Assembly (NCBI RefSeq): GCF_001183545.1
Contig: NZ_KQ236688.1
Span: 4,166,395 to 4,230,394, forward strand
Source of the DNA: Cellvibrio sp. pealriver
GTDB lineage: Bacteria > Pseudomonadota > Gammaproteobacteria > Pseudomonadales > Cellvibrionaceae
Length of the DNA stretch: 64,000 nt
Reading direction: 5' to 3'
This document shows, one piece after another, positions 1 through 7,708 of this stretch. The translations under genes were made by a program, and so were the position numbers. The notes under the pieces are model-generated. The model saw nothing but the letters and a program-made list of their open reading frames with translations, was not told where the DNA came from and searched no databases. Numbering within the stretch: the first letter of the stretch is position 1; every line of letters starts with the position of its first letter.

Positions 1-570
1 GTTGGATTCGTTGTGGCCGTCGAGATCTTCAAAACCAAAAAATCCGTTGCGTATTTGTTCGGAAGTTAATTTCGGAAAGCCATTCATTACTGGTTCCCAT
101 TTTCCAATATCAACGCGCTTGTATATATCGCGAAAGGAGCCAATCGCATAAGCCCAGCCGTCAATACACTTTAGTTTTTGCGTGGCAATACCTTTGCTAG
201 GCTCGGTTTTACCGATGGGGGTTATTTCTTCCATTTGCTTTAGATCAGCGTTAACGGAGTAGACCTGACCAATTCTGTTTCTAGACGCTGTGAGTCCTTG
301 AATTACAGGTTTCCTAGCTACTCCTGCGCGAGGAAATGCGAAACCATTATCAAAATCTGCATAGCCTATACGACTAAATTCTAGGTTTATAGTTACCAAT
401 CGTGTGGGTACTTCACTATCCCAAAGCTTAGAGAGTTCCTTGTCATTAAGGTCTTTCCTTAGGATTAGGTTAACCATTTTATTTGTTCTTAATGCACAAT
501 CACTGATAAGCCATCTATTAAATGTTTCATTCCATTTTTCTTTCGAGGTAAAAATATTTTGATTATTCAT
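1..570 (-). CDS. T6SS immunity-like beta-propeller protein, third copy (partial)
   Basis: This is the N-terminal 190 residues of a putative immunity protein; the gene runs off the left window edge. It is homologous to the proteins at 1067-2065 and 2458-3471, sharing blocks such as SEVPTR, EITPIGKTEPSKG, LKCIDGWAYAIG, YKRVDIGKWE and DLDG-NESN. The missing C-terminal half should contain the propeller-like repeats seen in the other copies. The ATG at 570 overlaps the end of the orphan toxin fragment (stop at 563), so the two are translationally coupled like the other pairs. The role, neutralising a C-terminal nuclease variant, is inferred from position and pairing, not from a known family. Confidence 0.7.
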   Translation of the reverse strand, partial: MNNQNIFTSKEKWNETFNRWLISDCALRTNKMVNLILRKDLNDKELSKLWDSEVPTRLVTINLEFSRIGYADFDNGFAFPRAGVARKPVIQGLTASRNRIGQVYSVNADLKQMEEITPIGKTEPSKGIATQKLKCIDGWAYAIGSFRDIYKRVDIGKWEPVMNGFPKLTSEQIRNGFFGFEDLDGHNESN

Positions 571-1043
571 GATTGTTGTCTCTATTTGGTGCTTTTACAG
601 GATTGCCAAGTTGATCAACAGCATTAACTTTCGCGTTCGGGCAAAGTCCGTTGTAGTAATCTTCAAGCTGCGCCTTTATGCAATCTTTGCCGCAACCAGA
701 AAGCGGAAACGTTTCTGTGTGTGATTCAGCTGCAGCATCGATTGCATCAGTCATGCTCATCTTGCCGTGTGTATCAATGGCGTTATCTTTAGGTTTTTTA
801 TCCAGTGCTTTATCAAATTTATTGTGAATCCTTTCATGGCTTCCGCCACTGCCGCGTCCACCTTCAACACATACCACTGGTGCGTCACTATCTTTATAGC
901 CGGGGCAGCAACCGCGTCTACACATTTTTGCGATCAGTTTTGTTGGGTTTTGATGGCTCTACATTGCCTGCGCTGTTGCCTTGTTTTTTGTGGGGAATCA
1001 GGCTGCATTTGTGTGCGCGAATATGGGAGGGTAATGTTGCCAT
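563..1043 (-). pseudogene. Orphan toxin C-terminal domain, copy 3 (frameshifted, GHH motif deleted)
   Basis: This is a degenerate copy of the last ~175 residues of the effector at 3461-5038. From 1043 the reading frame gives ATLPSHIRAHKCSLIPHKK and so on, matching the effector linker, and ends at a TAG at 918-920. The rest continues in another frame from about 925 (RGCCPGYKDSDAPVVC...GGSHERIHN...ESHTETFPLSGCGKDC). Compared with the effector, the segment between GCC and CPGYKD, which contains GQQGHHLIPQATMKGVD, is missing. The fragment has no delivery domain and no GHH motif, so it is unlikely to be an active nuclease. Its stop overlaps the start of the next immunity gene. Confidence 0.75.
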
Positions 1044-1066
1044 CCTTGGTTAATTCCTATCGATAG

Positions 1067-2065
1067 TTATTCATAAGGTGCAACCAAGCACTGCCATTCA
1101 TTGCCATCAAATGCATGTACTTCATAGTTGCTGGCAACAACGAGCAATCCATCGTAGGCATCCATGTGGCCGTTGTAGGTAATGAGTTCGCCATTATGCT
1201 CTGGGGTTTTTAATTCTTTACCATCCCAAACTTTTAATTGGTAACCAGAACAGAGCCAGAGTTGGTTGTTAAACCATACGCTGTCATTGAATAAAACGCT
1301 GGAGTAGCCTTTTGCGATTTTTTTCCAAGTGTTTTTTTCTCCGACCCATAAATTGCCGCCTTCACCGCTGATGTAAACCTCGCCGGTTGGTGCAACCGTA
1401 ACTGTGTTGAGTTGCTCATTACTGGGGAAATCGCATTGATGCCAACACGCACCGTCGTAGCGCCATACATCGCCGTGACCGCCGATAGCGTACATATTGG
1501 ATTCGTTGGGGCCATCCAGATCATTAAAACCGTAGTGACCATTTTCAATCTGTTCAGGTGTTAGTCGTGGAAAGCCATTCATCACTTTTTCCCAGTGTCC
1601 TATATCTACTCGTTTATAGATTTTTCTGAACATTCCAATGGCATATGCCCAGCCATCAATACACTTGAGTTTTAACGTGACTATTCCTTTGCTGGGATCG
1701 GTTTTTCCTATAGGAGTTATTTCTTCGAGATCTTCCATGCCTGATCCGATAAAACCTATTGTTCCTGATCTCGTTCTTGATGATGCCAATCTTTGCATAA
1801 CTGGTTTTCTTGAAACGCCAGCTCTTGGAAAGCTCATCCCATTAAATCCAATGTGTCCACTTTTTTCAGGGTTGTCATCAATAAAAATTGTAAGTAATCG
1901 TGTTGGTACTTCGCTGTCCCAAAGGGTTTCTATTTCTCCTTCTGGTATATCTTTGCGAAGAACAAATGCAATTTTTTCTTTTGTTAATACCGCACAATCT
2001 GTTATTAGCCAGCCTTTTGCTGATTCCAACCATTCATTTTTTGGCAAATAAATCGGATTAGCCAT
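1067..2065 (-). CDS. T6SS immunity-like beta-propeller protein, second copy
   Basis: 332-residue cytoplasmic protein without signal peptide. The N-terminal ~185 residues resemble the other two copies only in blocks (LWDSEVPTR, RAGVSRKPV, EEITPIGKT, KCIDGWAYAIG). From DLDGPNESNMYAIGGHGDVW onward it is almost identical to the copy at 2458-3471. That part has repeated short strands ending in Trp/Asp-Gly (WRYDG, NLWVGE, KVWDGKEL, HAFDGNEW), typical of a kelch or WD-like beta-propeller. An AGGA motif 7 nt before the ATG at 2065 supports the start. It follows orphan toxin fragment 2. Immunity function is inferred from the paired layout with toxin domains; the fold family was not identified by name. 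Confidence 0.72.
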   Translation of the reverse strand: MANPIYLPKNEWLESAKGWLITDCAVLTKEKIAFVLRKDIPEGEIETLWDSEVPTRLLTIFIDDNPEKSGHIGFNGMSFPRAGVSRKPVMQRLASSRTRSGTIGFIGSGMEDLEEITPIGKTDPSKGIVTLKLKCIDGWAYAIGMFRKIYKRVDIGHWEKVMNGFPRLTPEQIENGHYGFNDLDGPNESNMYAIGGHGDVWRYDGACWHQCDFPSNEQLNTVTVAPTGEVYISGEGGNLWVGEKNTWKKIAKGYSSVLFNDSVWFNNQLWLCSGYQLKVWDGKELKTPEHNGELITYNGHMDAYDGLLVVASNYEVHAFDGNEWQCLVAPYE

Positions 2066-2080
2066 AATTATGTCCTGTAA

Positions 2081-2446
2081 TTAGTCTTTACGACGTTTTT
2101 TGTCATCGTTGTTATTAATTGGATTTCCATTTTGGTCAACAGCATTAACTTTTGCATTCGGGCAAAGTCCGTTGTAGTAATCTTCAAGTTGCGCTTTTAT
2201 ACAGTCTTTACCGCAACCGGAAAGAGGAAAGGTTTCGGTGTGTGACTCGGCGGCCACATCAATAATTTCGTTTAATGACATTTTTCCATTTGCATCAACC
2301 TTTTTGTTTTCTGCTTTTTGTTGCAATGCAATGTCGTAGTTATTATGAATCCTTTCATGACTTCCCCCACTGCCGCGCCCACCCTCTACACACACCACCA
2401 GTGCATCGCTATCTTTATAGCCTGGGCAATCTACACCTTTATTGTG
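2081..2446 (-). pseudogene. Orphan toxin C-terminal domain, copy 2 (no start, no GHH motif)
   Basis: Homology to the effector at 3461-5038 begins at NKGVDCPGYKDSDA and continues to VDQNGNP near the stop at 2081. The conserved blocks GGRGSGGSHERIHN and ESHTETFPLSGCGKDCIKAQ are intact. The stretch between them (YDIALQQKAENKKVDANGK...) differs from the effector. The part upstream of NKGVD, including the GHH motif, is absent. There is no ATG in frame: the frame opens just after the stop of the preceding immunity gene, and the first plausible alternative start is a GTG at 2398. It is probably a silent remnant or donor cassette rather than a functional nuclease. Confidence 0.75.
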
Positions 2447-2457
2447 AGCTTTTATTT

Positions 2458-3471
2458 TTATTCATAAGGCGCAACCAAGCACTGCCATTCATTGCCATCA
2501 AATGCATGAACTTCGTAGTTGCTGGCAACGACCAGTAATCCATCGTAGGCATCCATATGGCCGTTGTGGGTGATGAGTTCTCCGTTGTGTTCCGGGGTTT
2601 TTAATTCTTTGCCATCCCACACTTTTAATTGGTAGCCGGAGCAGAGCCAGAGTTGATTGTTGAACCAAACACTGTCATTGAATAAAACGCTGGAATAACC
2701 TTTGGCGATTTTTTTCCAGGAATTTTTTTCGCCTACCCATAAATTTCCGCCTTCACCGCTGATGTATACCTCACCCGTTGGTGCAACGGTTACGGTGTTG
2801 AGTTGTTCATTGCTGGGGAAGTCGCATTGGTGCCAGCGAGTGCCGTCGTAACGCCACACATCACCGTGGCCGCCTACTGCGTACATGTTGGATTCATCGG
2901 GGCCATCAAGATCATCAAAGCCAAAAAATCCGTTGTCAATATCATCATCTGTTAGTATAGGCAATCCCTCTGCGATTCGTTCCCATTTGCCAATGTCTAC
3001 ACGCTTGTATATTTTTCGAAATAGTCCAATCGCATACGTCCAACCATCGATACATTTTAGTCGCATCGTATCGATGCCTTTGCTGGGTTCGGTTTTTCCG
3101 ATGGGAGTAATTTCTTCAAGTCCTTTTATTTCTGAGGATGCAGCCCATGTTCCGCCCGTGCGCCAACGAGTGGTCATTAAGGTTTGTAGCACTGGTTTAC
3201 GAGATATGCCGATTACGGGAAATGAAAACCCGGTATCAAATCCACTACTTCCTAATAAATTTTTTCTTATATCAAATGAGGTGCAACGTGTTGGCACCTC
3301 TCCATCAAATAATTTGTTGAGTTGATCATTTTGGATATCTTTTCGTAAAACAAAGCTCACAATATCTTTTGTTCTTATTGCACAGTCTTTTATGATCCAA
3401 CCTTTAAATCGTTTCTCCCAATCTAATTTGGTAATAAAAACCTTATTCTGATGGCTTAAATTAGATATCAT
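2458..3471 (-). CDS. T6SS immunity-like beta-propeller protein, first copy (cognate of the full effector)
   Basis: 337 residues from the ATG at 3471. That ATG has a GAGG Shine-Dalgarno 6 nt upstream and overlaps the effector's last codons (effector stop 3461), so effector and immunity are coupled. An ATG at 3483 would add four residues. The N-terminal half is divergent from the other copies (GGTWAASSEIKGLEEITPIG, ERIAEGLPILTDDDI). The C-terminal half (NMYAVGGHGDVWRYDG to QCLVAPYE) is nearly identical to the copy at 1067-2065 and looks like a beta-propeller. It lacks signal peptide and membrane segments, as expected for protection against a nuclease acting in the cytoplasm. Its position right behind the effector makes it the likely cognate immunity protein. 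Confidence 0.78.
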   Translation of the reverse strand: MISNLSHQNKVFITKLDWEKRFKGWIIKDCAIRTKDIVSFVLRKDIQNDQLNKLFDGEVPTRCTSFDIRKNLLGSSGFDTGFSFPVIGISRKPVLQTLMTTRWRTGGTWAASSEIKGLEEITPIGKTEPSKGIDTMRLKCIDGWTYAIGLFRKIYKRVDIGKWERIAEGLPILTDDDIDNGFFGFDDLDGPDESNMYAVGGHGDVWRYDGTRWHQCDFPSNEQLNTVTVAPTGEVYISGEGGNLWVGEKNSWKKIAKGYSSVLFNDSVWFNNQLWLCSGYQLKVWDGKELKTPEHNGELITHNGHMDAYDGLLVVASNYEVHAFDGNEWQCLVAPYE

Positions 3472-5038
3472 CTTTTTCCTCATTAGTGTCTTTTACTTGT
3501 TTACCATTTTGGTCCACAGCATTTACTTTTGTGTTTGGGCAAAGCGTATTGTAGTAGTCTTCCAGTTGCGCTTTTATACAGTCTTTACCGCAACCAGAAA
3601 GGGGGAATGTTTCTGTATGTGATTCCGCACCCAAGTCAATTGCTTCTGCAATGCTCATTTTACCGTTTTCATCAATCATATTTTTTTCGATTTTTTTCTT
3701 TAAAGCTCGGTCATACTTATTATGAATCCTTTCATGACTTCCCCCACTGCCACGTCCACCTTCCACACATACCACCGGTGCATCGCTGTCTTTATAGCCT
3801 GGGCAATCCACGCCTTTCATGGTAGCTTGGGGAATTAAATGATGCCCTTGTTGGCCGGTACAGCAACCGCGATCTACACCTTTATTGCGATCAGTTTTGC
3901 TGGGTTTTGACGGCTCTACATTGTCTGCGCTGTTGCCTTGTTTTTTGTGGGGAATCAGGCTGCATTTTCTTGCGCGTATACAAGGGTTCAATGTTGCCAG
4001 TAACTCCTGAAAATCACCGGTAATACGGCTTAATTCCTGATCGCTAGCGGTAAGTTCGCCTTTTGAATTAATCAATGGATTAATTTTTTCAAAAGCTTCG
4101 CTGGCATTTTTATAAAGTTGCTCGGCCGCTCTGGCATTTTGAATATTTTCCGGCAGGCGTGAGATAGTGAGAATGGCATCGCCTACCGATACTATTGTTC
4201 CCAGAATACTACCTATGCCTGCTCCTGGCGCTGCGCCTGCTCCCAATGTGGGTGCTCCAGCTACAACAGCGCCCATTGCTGCACCCGTAGCAATTTTTGC
4301 ACCTGTACGTGCGGCGAGTTTGCTCGCGCCTTCTATCGCTGCATCTGATAAGTAACCCCAGAAACCGGATTTTATTGCTTCCATTTCTTGTGCTGCGGTA
4401 TCCAGTATGGAATTTAGTTCAGTGCGTAATTGGGTTTTATTCGGTGTGTTAGTGGGAATATTTAAGCCATCACAAAACTCTTGTGACCAGTGGCCGGGTT
4501 TATCATCTGAACTAAGCTTTTTCTTTTTGCGTGACTTTTTAGCTTCGCTATCGGAGCAGGCTTTATTGATGCGCTTCTCTTGTTTTTTGCATTCATGCCC
4601 GCCTAAAAAGTTGCGCGATAAAAATGGAAACAGCGCGGTGTTAGCCGGATTGGAGTGGTTGTGGGTTACTGTATCCATATCCCTTGCTACACCTTCCCCC
4701 TCGATCTTTACATTCATAGACCAGCTGGTAAAAAAAGCACGCCCTTCAATGTTTCCGGATACGATGCCTTTCTTCAGCGCTTTTGTTGCACCTGCATCAC
4801 CAATACTTTTGTGAAAATAGGATTTGTTGGAAAGTGCAACTTCTTTACCTGCAATAAATACGGTCCGGCTACCATTGCGAATATCTTTGGCAAATACTGT
4901 ATTGGGGTAGGGAATGGGGATACCTGTTGCGGGCGGAGTAGGTGGCGTAAAACAAACATCACCCATCGCATTGCTTTGCCCATCGGATGAGCGAGAGGCA
5001 ATTTCGTGACCGTTGGCGTAAACGTGGTGTGCGCTCAT
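3461..5038 (-). CDS. T6SS effector: PAAR-like (DUF4150) domain with C-terminal GHH/HNH-type nuclease
   Basis: 525 residues in three parts. Residues 1-~135 match the PAAR-like DUF4150 fold (MSAHHVYANGHEI, GDVCFTPPTPP, PIPYPNTVFAKD), which caps the VgrG spike. Residues ~230-300 form a Gly/Ala-rich hydrophobic stretch around GAAMGAVVAGAPTLGAG that could help cross the target membrane. The C-terminal ~130 residues contain GQQGHHLIP, GGSHERIHN and ESHTETFPLSGCGKDC, typical of Tox-GHH2-like HNH/endonuclease VII toxins. Several conserved Cys may bind metal. The upstream order vgrG, DUF6484-like, DUF2169, thiolase-like is that of P. aeruginosa Tse7, so a DNase is likely. The start overlaps the thiolase-like stop (ATGA). 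Family assignment is by motif only. Confidence 0.82.
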   Translation of the reverse strand: MSAHHVYANGHEIASRSSDGQSNAMGDVCFTPPTPPATGIPIPYPNTVFAKDIRNGSRTVFIAGKEVALSNKSYFHKSIGDAGATKALKKGIVSGNIEGRAFFTSWSMNVKIEGEGVARDMDTVTHNHSNPANTALFPFLSRNFLGGHECKKQEKRINKACSDSEAKKSRKKKKLSSDDKPGHWSQEFCDGLNIPTNTPNKTQLRTELNSILDTAAQEMEAIKSGFWGYLSDAAIEGASKLAARTGAKIATGAAMGAVVAGAPTLGAGAAPGAGIGSILGTIVSVGDAILTISRLPENIQNARAAEQLYKNASEAFEKINPLINSKGELTASDQELSRITGDFQELLATLNPCIRARKCSLIPHKKQGNSADNVEPSKPSKTDRNKGVDRGCCTGQQGHHLIPQATMKGVDCPGYKDSDAPVVCVEGGRGSGGSHERIHNKYDRALKKKIEKNMIDENGKMSIAEAIDLGAESHTETFPLSGCGKDCIKAQLEDYYNTLCPNTKVNAVDQNGKQVKDTNEEKDDI

Positions 5039-6111
5039 TTCAACTCCTTGAAAGGCTGTTTAATACAAAAAACGGCTGCACCGCGCGTTGTTTGAGCGGA
5101 TGACAAGTGCATCAGTATATAGTTAGCCTTTAAGCGATTACTGCGTAATAGTTGCCACATATACGCAATAATAATCAAACCTAAAGCACACCCTGGATGG
5201 CCAATGTTCGCTGCAATCGTTTGATGTGAAAAATCAGCGGGTGAAGCAACTCTTAATACTCTGGCCCAAGCGTAAGCGGCTTCTTCGAAAAAATATTGTT
5301 CACCACTGATATCACTCAAGCGTAAATCAATTTTCTCTGCTGATACGCCTGCTTGTTGAAGTGCTGATTTTATCGCTCCAGCAAGTCCGGCACCATACAC
5401 AGGCTGATCACTCCTTAAAGTGGCCGGTTCTTCTGCGCACCCTAAACCGCAAACAAATATTTCATCCTTATGTTCAATCGATTTGGTAAGTAAGCAAGCC
5501 GCGGCACCTTCTCCGGGGATAAATCCAGTTGCTGAGTCAGATGTATTTAGACGGCGATGCTGTAAACAATGTTCAATATCAGAAGTGTTTAACCAGGAAT
5601 CAACCGCAAGCAAGATTGCATAAGTTTTTTTAGTTAAATAGTTGTTTGCAGCGGCCAAGGCATAAATACAGCTGCTTTCGCCGTGAGTAAATACTTGTAT
5701 ATGACGTGTTTCTGATGGGGTGAAAATAGATTTATCGCTAAGCATCTCTTGGATAATTGTAGTGATTGATTTAGGTCTGGTGTCATCACTTAAAGCGAAA
5801 ATTGCAATGTCAGCTGGTAGTGGCAATACCAGTCCTGCGTTTGCTGCACATTCTTCAATGGCGAATTTACACATTTTAATAAAATGTTCATGGCCTCCTT
5901 CCCGGTAGCCGTTTGTATCTACTGAAAAATTTATTTTTACAGGAGCTGCTACCAGTGGTTCGTTAGTAGTGTCCTTAAATTCGGACATTGTAAAATTATC
6001 CAAACCGGCACGAATCGCCGCTACAGTGGTTGGCGCGTCCATTCCCAGGCTGGTCACCATTCCTGCCGATACGACTTTAAGATTTTCCAATTCCATTTTT
6101 TTGTTATCCAT
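5035..6111 (-). CDS. Thiolase/ketoacyl-synthase-fold protein of the T6SS effector operon
   Basis: About 358 residues from the ATG at 6111, which overlaps the DUF2169 stop; an upstream ATG at 6150 would overlap that gene by 47 nt and is less likely. The sequence has beta-ketoacyl-synthase character: SAGMVTSLGMDAP near the start, GESSCIYALAAANNYL (Cys in the nucleophile-elbow position), GFIPGEGAAACLL, and NIGHPGCALGL near the C-terminus. The usual HGTGT block seems replaced by SDISGEQ, so one catalytic His is not visible and enzymatic activity is doubtful. Such proteins accompany DUF2169 and DUF4150 effectors in T6SS vgrG operons and probably help load the effector. It overlaps the effector gene by 4 nt. 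Confidence 0.7.
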   Translation of the reverse strand: MDNKKMELENLKVVSAGMVTSLGMDAPTTVAAIRAGLDNFTMSEFKDTTNEPLVAAPVKINFSVDTNGYREGGHEHFIKMCKFAIEECAANAGLVLPLPADIAIFALSDDTRPKSITTIIQEMLSDKSIFTPSETRHIQVFTHGESSCIYALAAANNYLTKKTYAILLAVDSWLNTSDIEHCLQHRRLNTSDSATGFIPGEGAAACLLTKSIEHKDEIFVCGLGCAEEPATLRSDQPVYGAGLAGAIKSALQQAGVSAEKIDLRLSDISGEQYFFEEAAYAWARVLRVASPADFSHQTIAANIGHPGCALGLIIIAYMWQLLRSNRLKANYILMHLSSAQTTRGAAVFCIKQPFKELK

Positions 6112-7198
6112 GCCTAACCGAAGAAAGTGTTGTTTCGCCACAGCAGCCACCCTGCTGGCGTTGATTGGCTTTCCAAAGATTCATTCCTTGGCCTATAAAG
6201 ATGCCAGTAATTTCTCGAAGGGATCTTTTAATAGGGAAACGCGCTCGCCAGCTAATAAGTATTTTTTCTGTTGTTGCATCAATCATGACAGTATCGACGT
6301 TTGAGGCTAGGTTATGCTCAACCCCCTTTTCGCAAATAACATGTATGGGAAGGTTGAGATTTGGCAGTGAAAATTGGATTTCAGAACGGGTGGGGTGCAG
6401 ATTCCACAAGGAGAGTATTTCACCACCCTTTGGATATTCAATCTGCTGATCTTTGGGCGCCGCCTGATAATAACGTTCATCCAAATCGCCAGGAGGTAGT
6501 GGAAAAATGTTGTCTTTCCAGTGATCATCGTAGGTGCCTGCAAAGGCTACACGCGGTTTCCAACTTCTTCCAATTGGGCCGAATGACATCGGACGATAAT
6601 TGGCCGCATAAGTTTCAATGGAATTTAATGGCTCGCTTAAATTGGGAAGTTGCGTTCCATTCAATTGTTTTGTGTATTTTCCTTTAGCAAAGCCACAGCC
6701 GACGGGATTTTCCTGATAACAAATAGACTCTGCTGTATTCTCATCTGTCCATTGTCCGCCAAATGCTAACCCATAGTGAATTGGCATGCTTGTAAACGGT
6801 TCTGGCCTTGAAGGCGTAAGTCCGAACAAGCTCTTTTTCCAGAAGCGATTACCGGTGATAAGAATTTTTTTATTGCAGTCACCTAATTGGAATCCAACGA
6901 TTAATTCTTTTTCAGGCTTACTATTTTTTGTAAAAGCATTTGCATGAATAAGAATGTCACAACGCAGTTTGTGAGGTACTAAATCCGATTCAAATAGCGG
7001 AGCAGATAAGCCAGGCTCCGCTATAAATACGTCACTTAGAAATAAATCGCTTTGTTGCTCTGCTGGACGTGCGCGACTATCGTTATTTTCTGGAAATAAA
7101 TAAGTTGCCTTTACCACAATAGACGCAAAAAGCTGCCCGCGACTATCCATAGTTTGATAGAGCTTTGCTGGGTATTTAGTATTGTTGATCAATTCCAT
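6104..7198 (-). CDS. DUF2169 family T6SS effector adaptor
   Basis: 364 residues starting MELINNTKYPAKLYQTMDSR, with FASIVVKATYLF, a DLVPHKLRCDILIHANAF block and HYGLAFGGQW, which fit the DUF2169 family. Members are encoded beside VgrG and PAAR-like effectors and act as adaptors or chaperones that fit the effector onto the spike. No signal peptide or membrane segment is present, so it acts in the cytoplasm of the producer. It sits 9 nt after the DUF6484-like gene and overlaps the thiolase-like gene, within one tight operon. Family recognition is by N-terminal and GLAFGG-type motifs. Confidence 0.75.
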   Translation of the reverse strand: MELINNTKYPAKLYQTMDSRGQLFASIVVKATYLFPENNDSRARPAEQQSDLFLSDVFIAEPGLSAPLFESDLVPHKLRCDILIHANAFTKNSKPEKELIVGFQLGDCNKKILITGNRFWKKSLFGLTPSRPEPFTSMPIHYGLAFGGQWTDENTAESICYQENPVGCGFAKGKYTKQLNGTQLPNLSEPLNSIETYAANYRPMSFGPIGRSWKPRVAFAGTYDDHWKDNIFPLPPGDLDERYYQAAPKDQQIEYPKGGEILSLWNLHPTRSEIQFSLPNLNLPIHVICEKGVEHNLASNVDTVMIDATTEKILISWRARFPIKRSLREITGIFIGQGMNLWKANQRQQGGCCGETTLSSVRHG

Positions 7199-7207
7199 GA
7201 TGTTGTT

Positions 7208-7708
7208 TTAATTGATCCTGACAGATGCTGCTTTTATTCGATGGACTTCGCTTGCCTGATTGATAATACGTGTGCCGCGTATTTCCACCTTCCCATCCGG
7301 GTTTAACGTTAATGAAGATTCGCCACAAGTAATTCGTAAGCCGTCAGGGTAGTGTATTTCTGTTTCTTCATTCGAATTAACTGTTGATTGCATTGCAAAT
7401 TTGGCAACAGGATTTTGCAGTAAGCCGATAACCACTGCATTAAACGTTAAAGTTTCGCTGAGCATAAATGCACATTGTTTGTTTAAATCATTCTCACTTA
7501 ATGAGCATGCAGCAATTGCTGAGAAAATATCGCCTTCTAATGAGCGGATTTGTATTGCATTCTGATCGGCCTGGATCACCGTCCCAATTAAAATGCCGTG
7601 AATATGAGGTTGCTTGCGAAGGGCAGGGGTTCCCAATAATTCTGAGAATGGAGAGTTGGTTTCGGCGTCTGTTGTATTCTCTACAGTGACATTAAAGTGG
7701 TTGTCCAT
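7208..7708 (-). CDS. Small VgrG-associated protein (DUF6484-like)
   Basis: 166 residues. The first half carries HIHGILIGTVIQADQNAIQIRS, a short beta-barrel-like pattern seen in small proteins encoded right after vgrG (DUF6484-type, hedged). The C-terminal part (DGLRITCGESSLTLNPDGKVEIRGTRI) resembles the repeated strands of the VgrG beta-prism, so it may add to or contact the spike. The ATG overlaps the vgrG stop by one base (TAATG), indicating translational coupling. No catalytic motif or export signal is visible. A role in spike assembly or effector loading is inferred only from position. Confidence 0.6.
   Translation of the reverse strand: MDNHFNVTVENTTDAETNSPFSELLGTPALRKQPHIHGILIGTVIQADQNAIQIRSLEGDIFSAIAACSLSENDLNKQCAFMLSETLTFNAVVIGLLQNPVAKFAMQSTVNSNEETEIHYPDGLRITCGESSLTLNPDGKVEIRGTRIINQASEVHRIKAASVRIN

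Noticed and set aside
767..1066. Plus-strand frame over orphan toxin copy 3
   Set aside because: The minus strand aligns with the effector throughout; the plus frame has no family resemblance or good ribosome-binding site.
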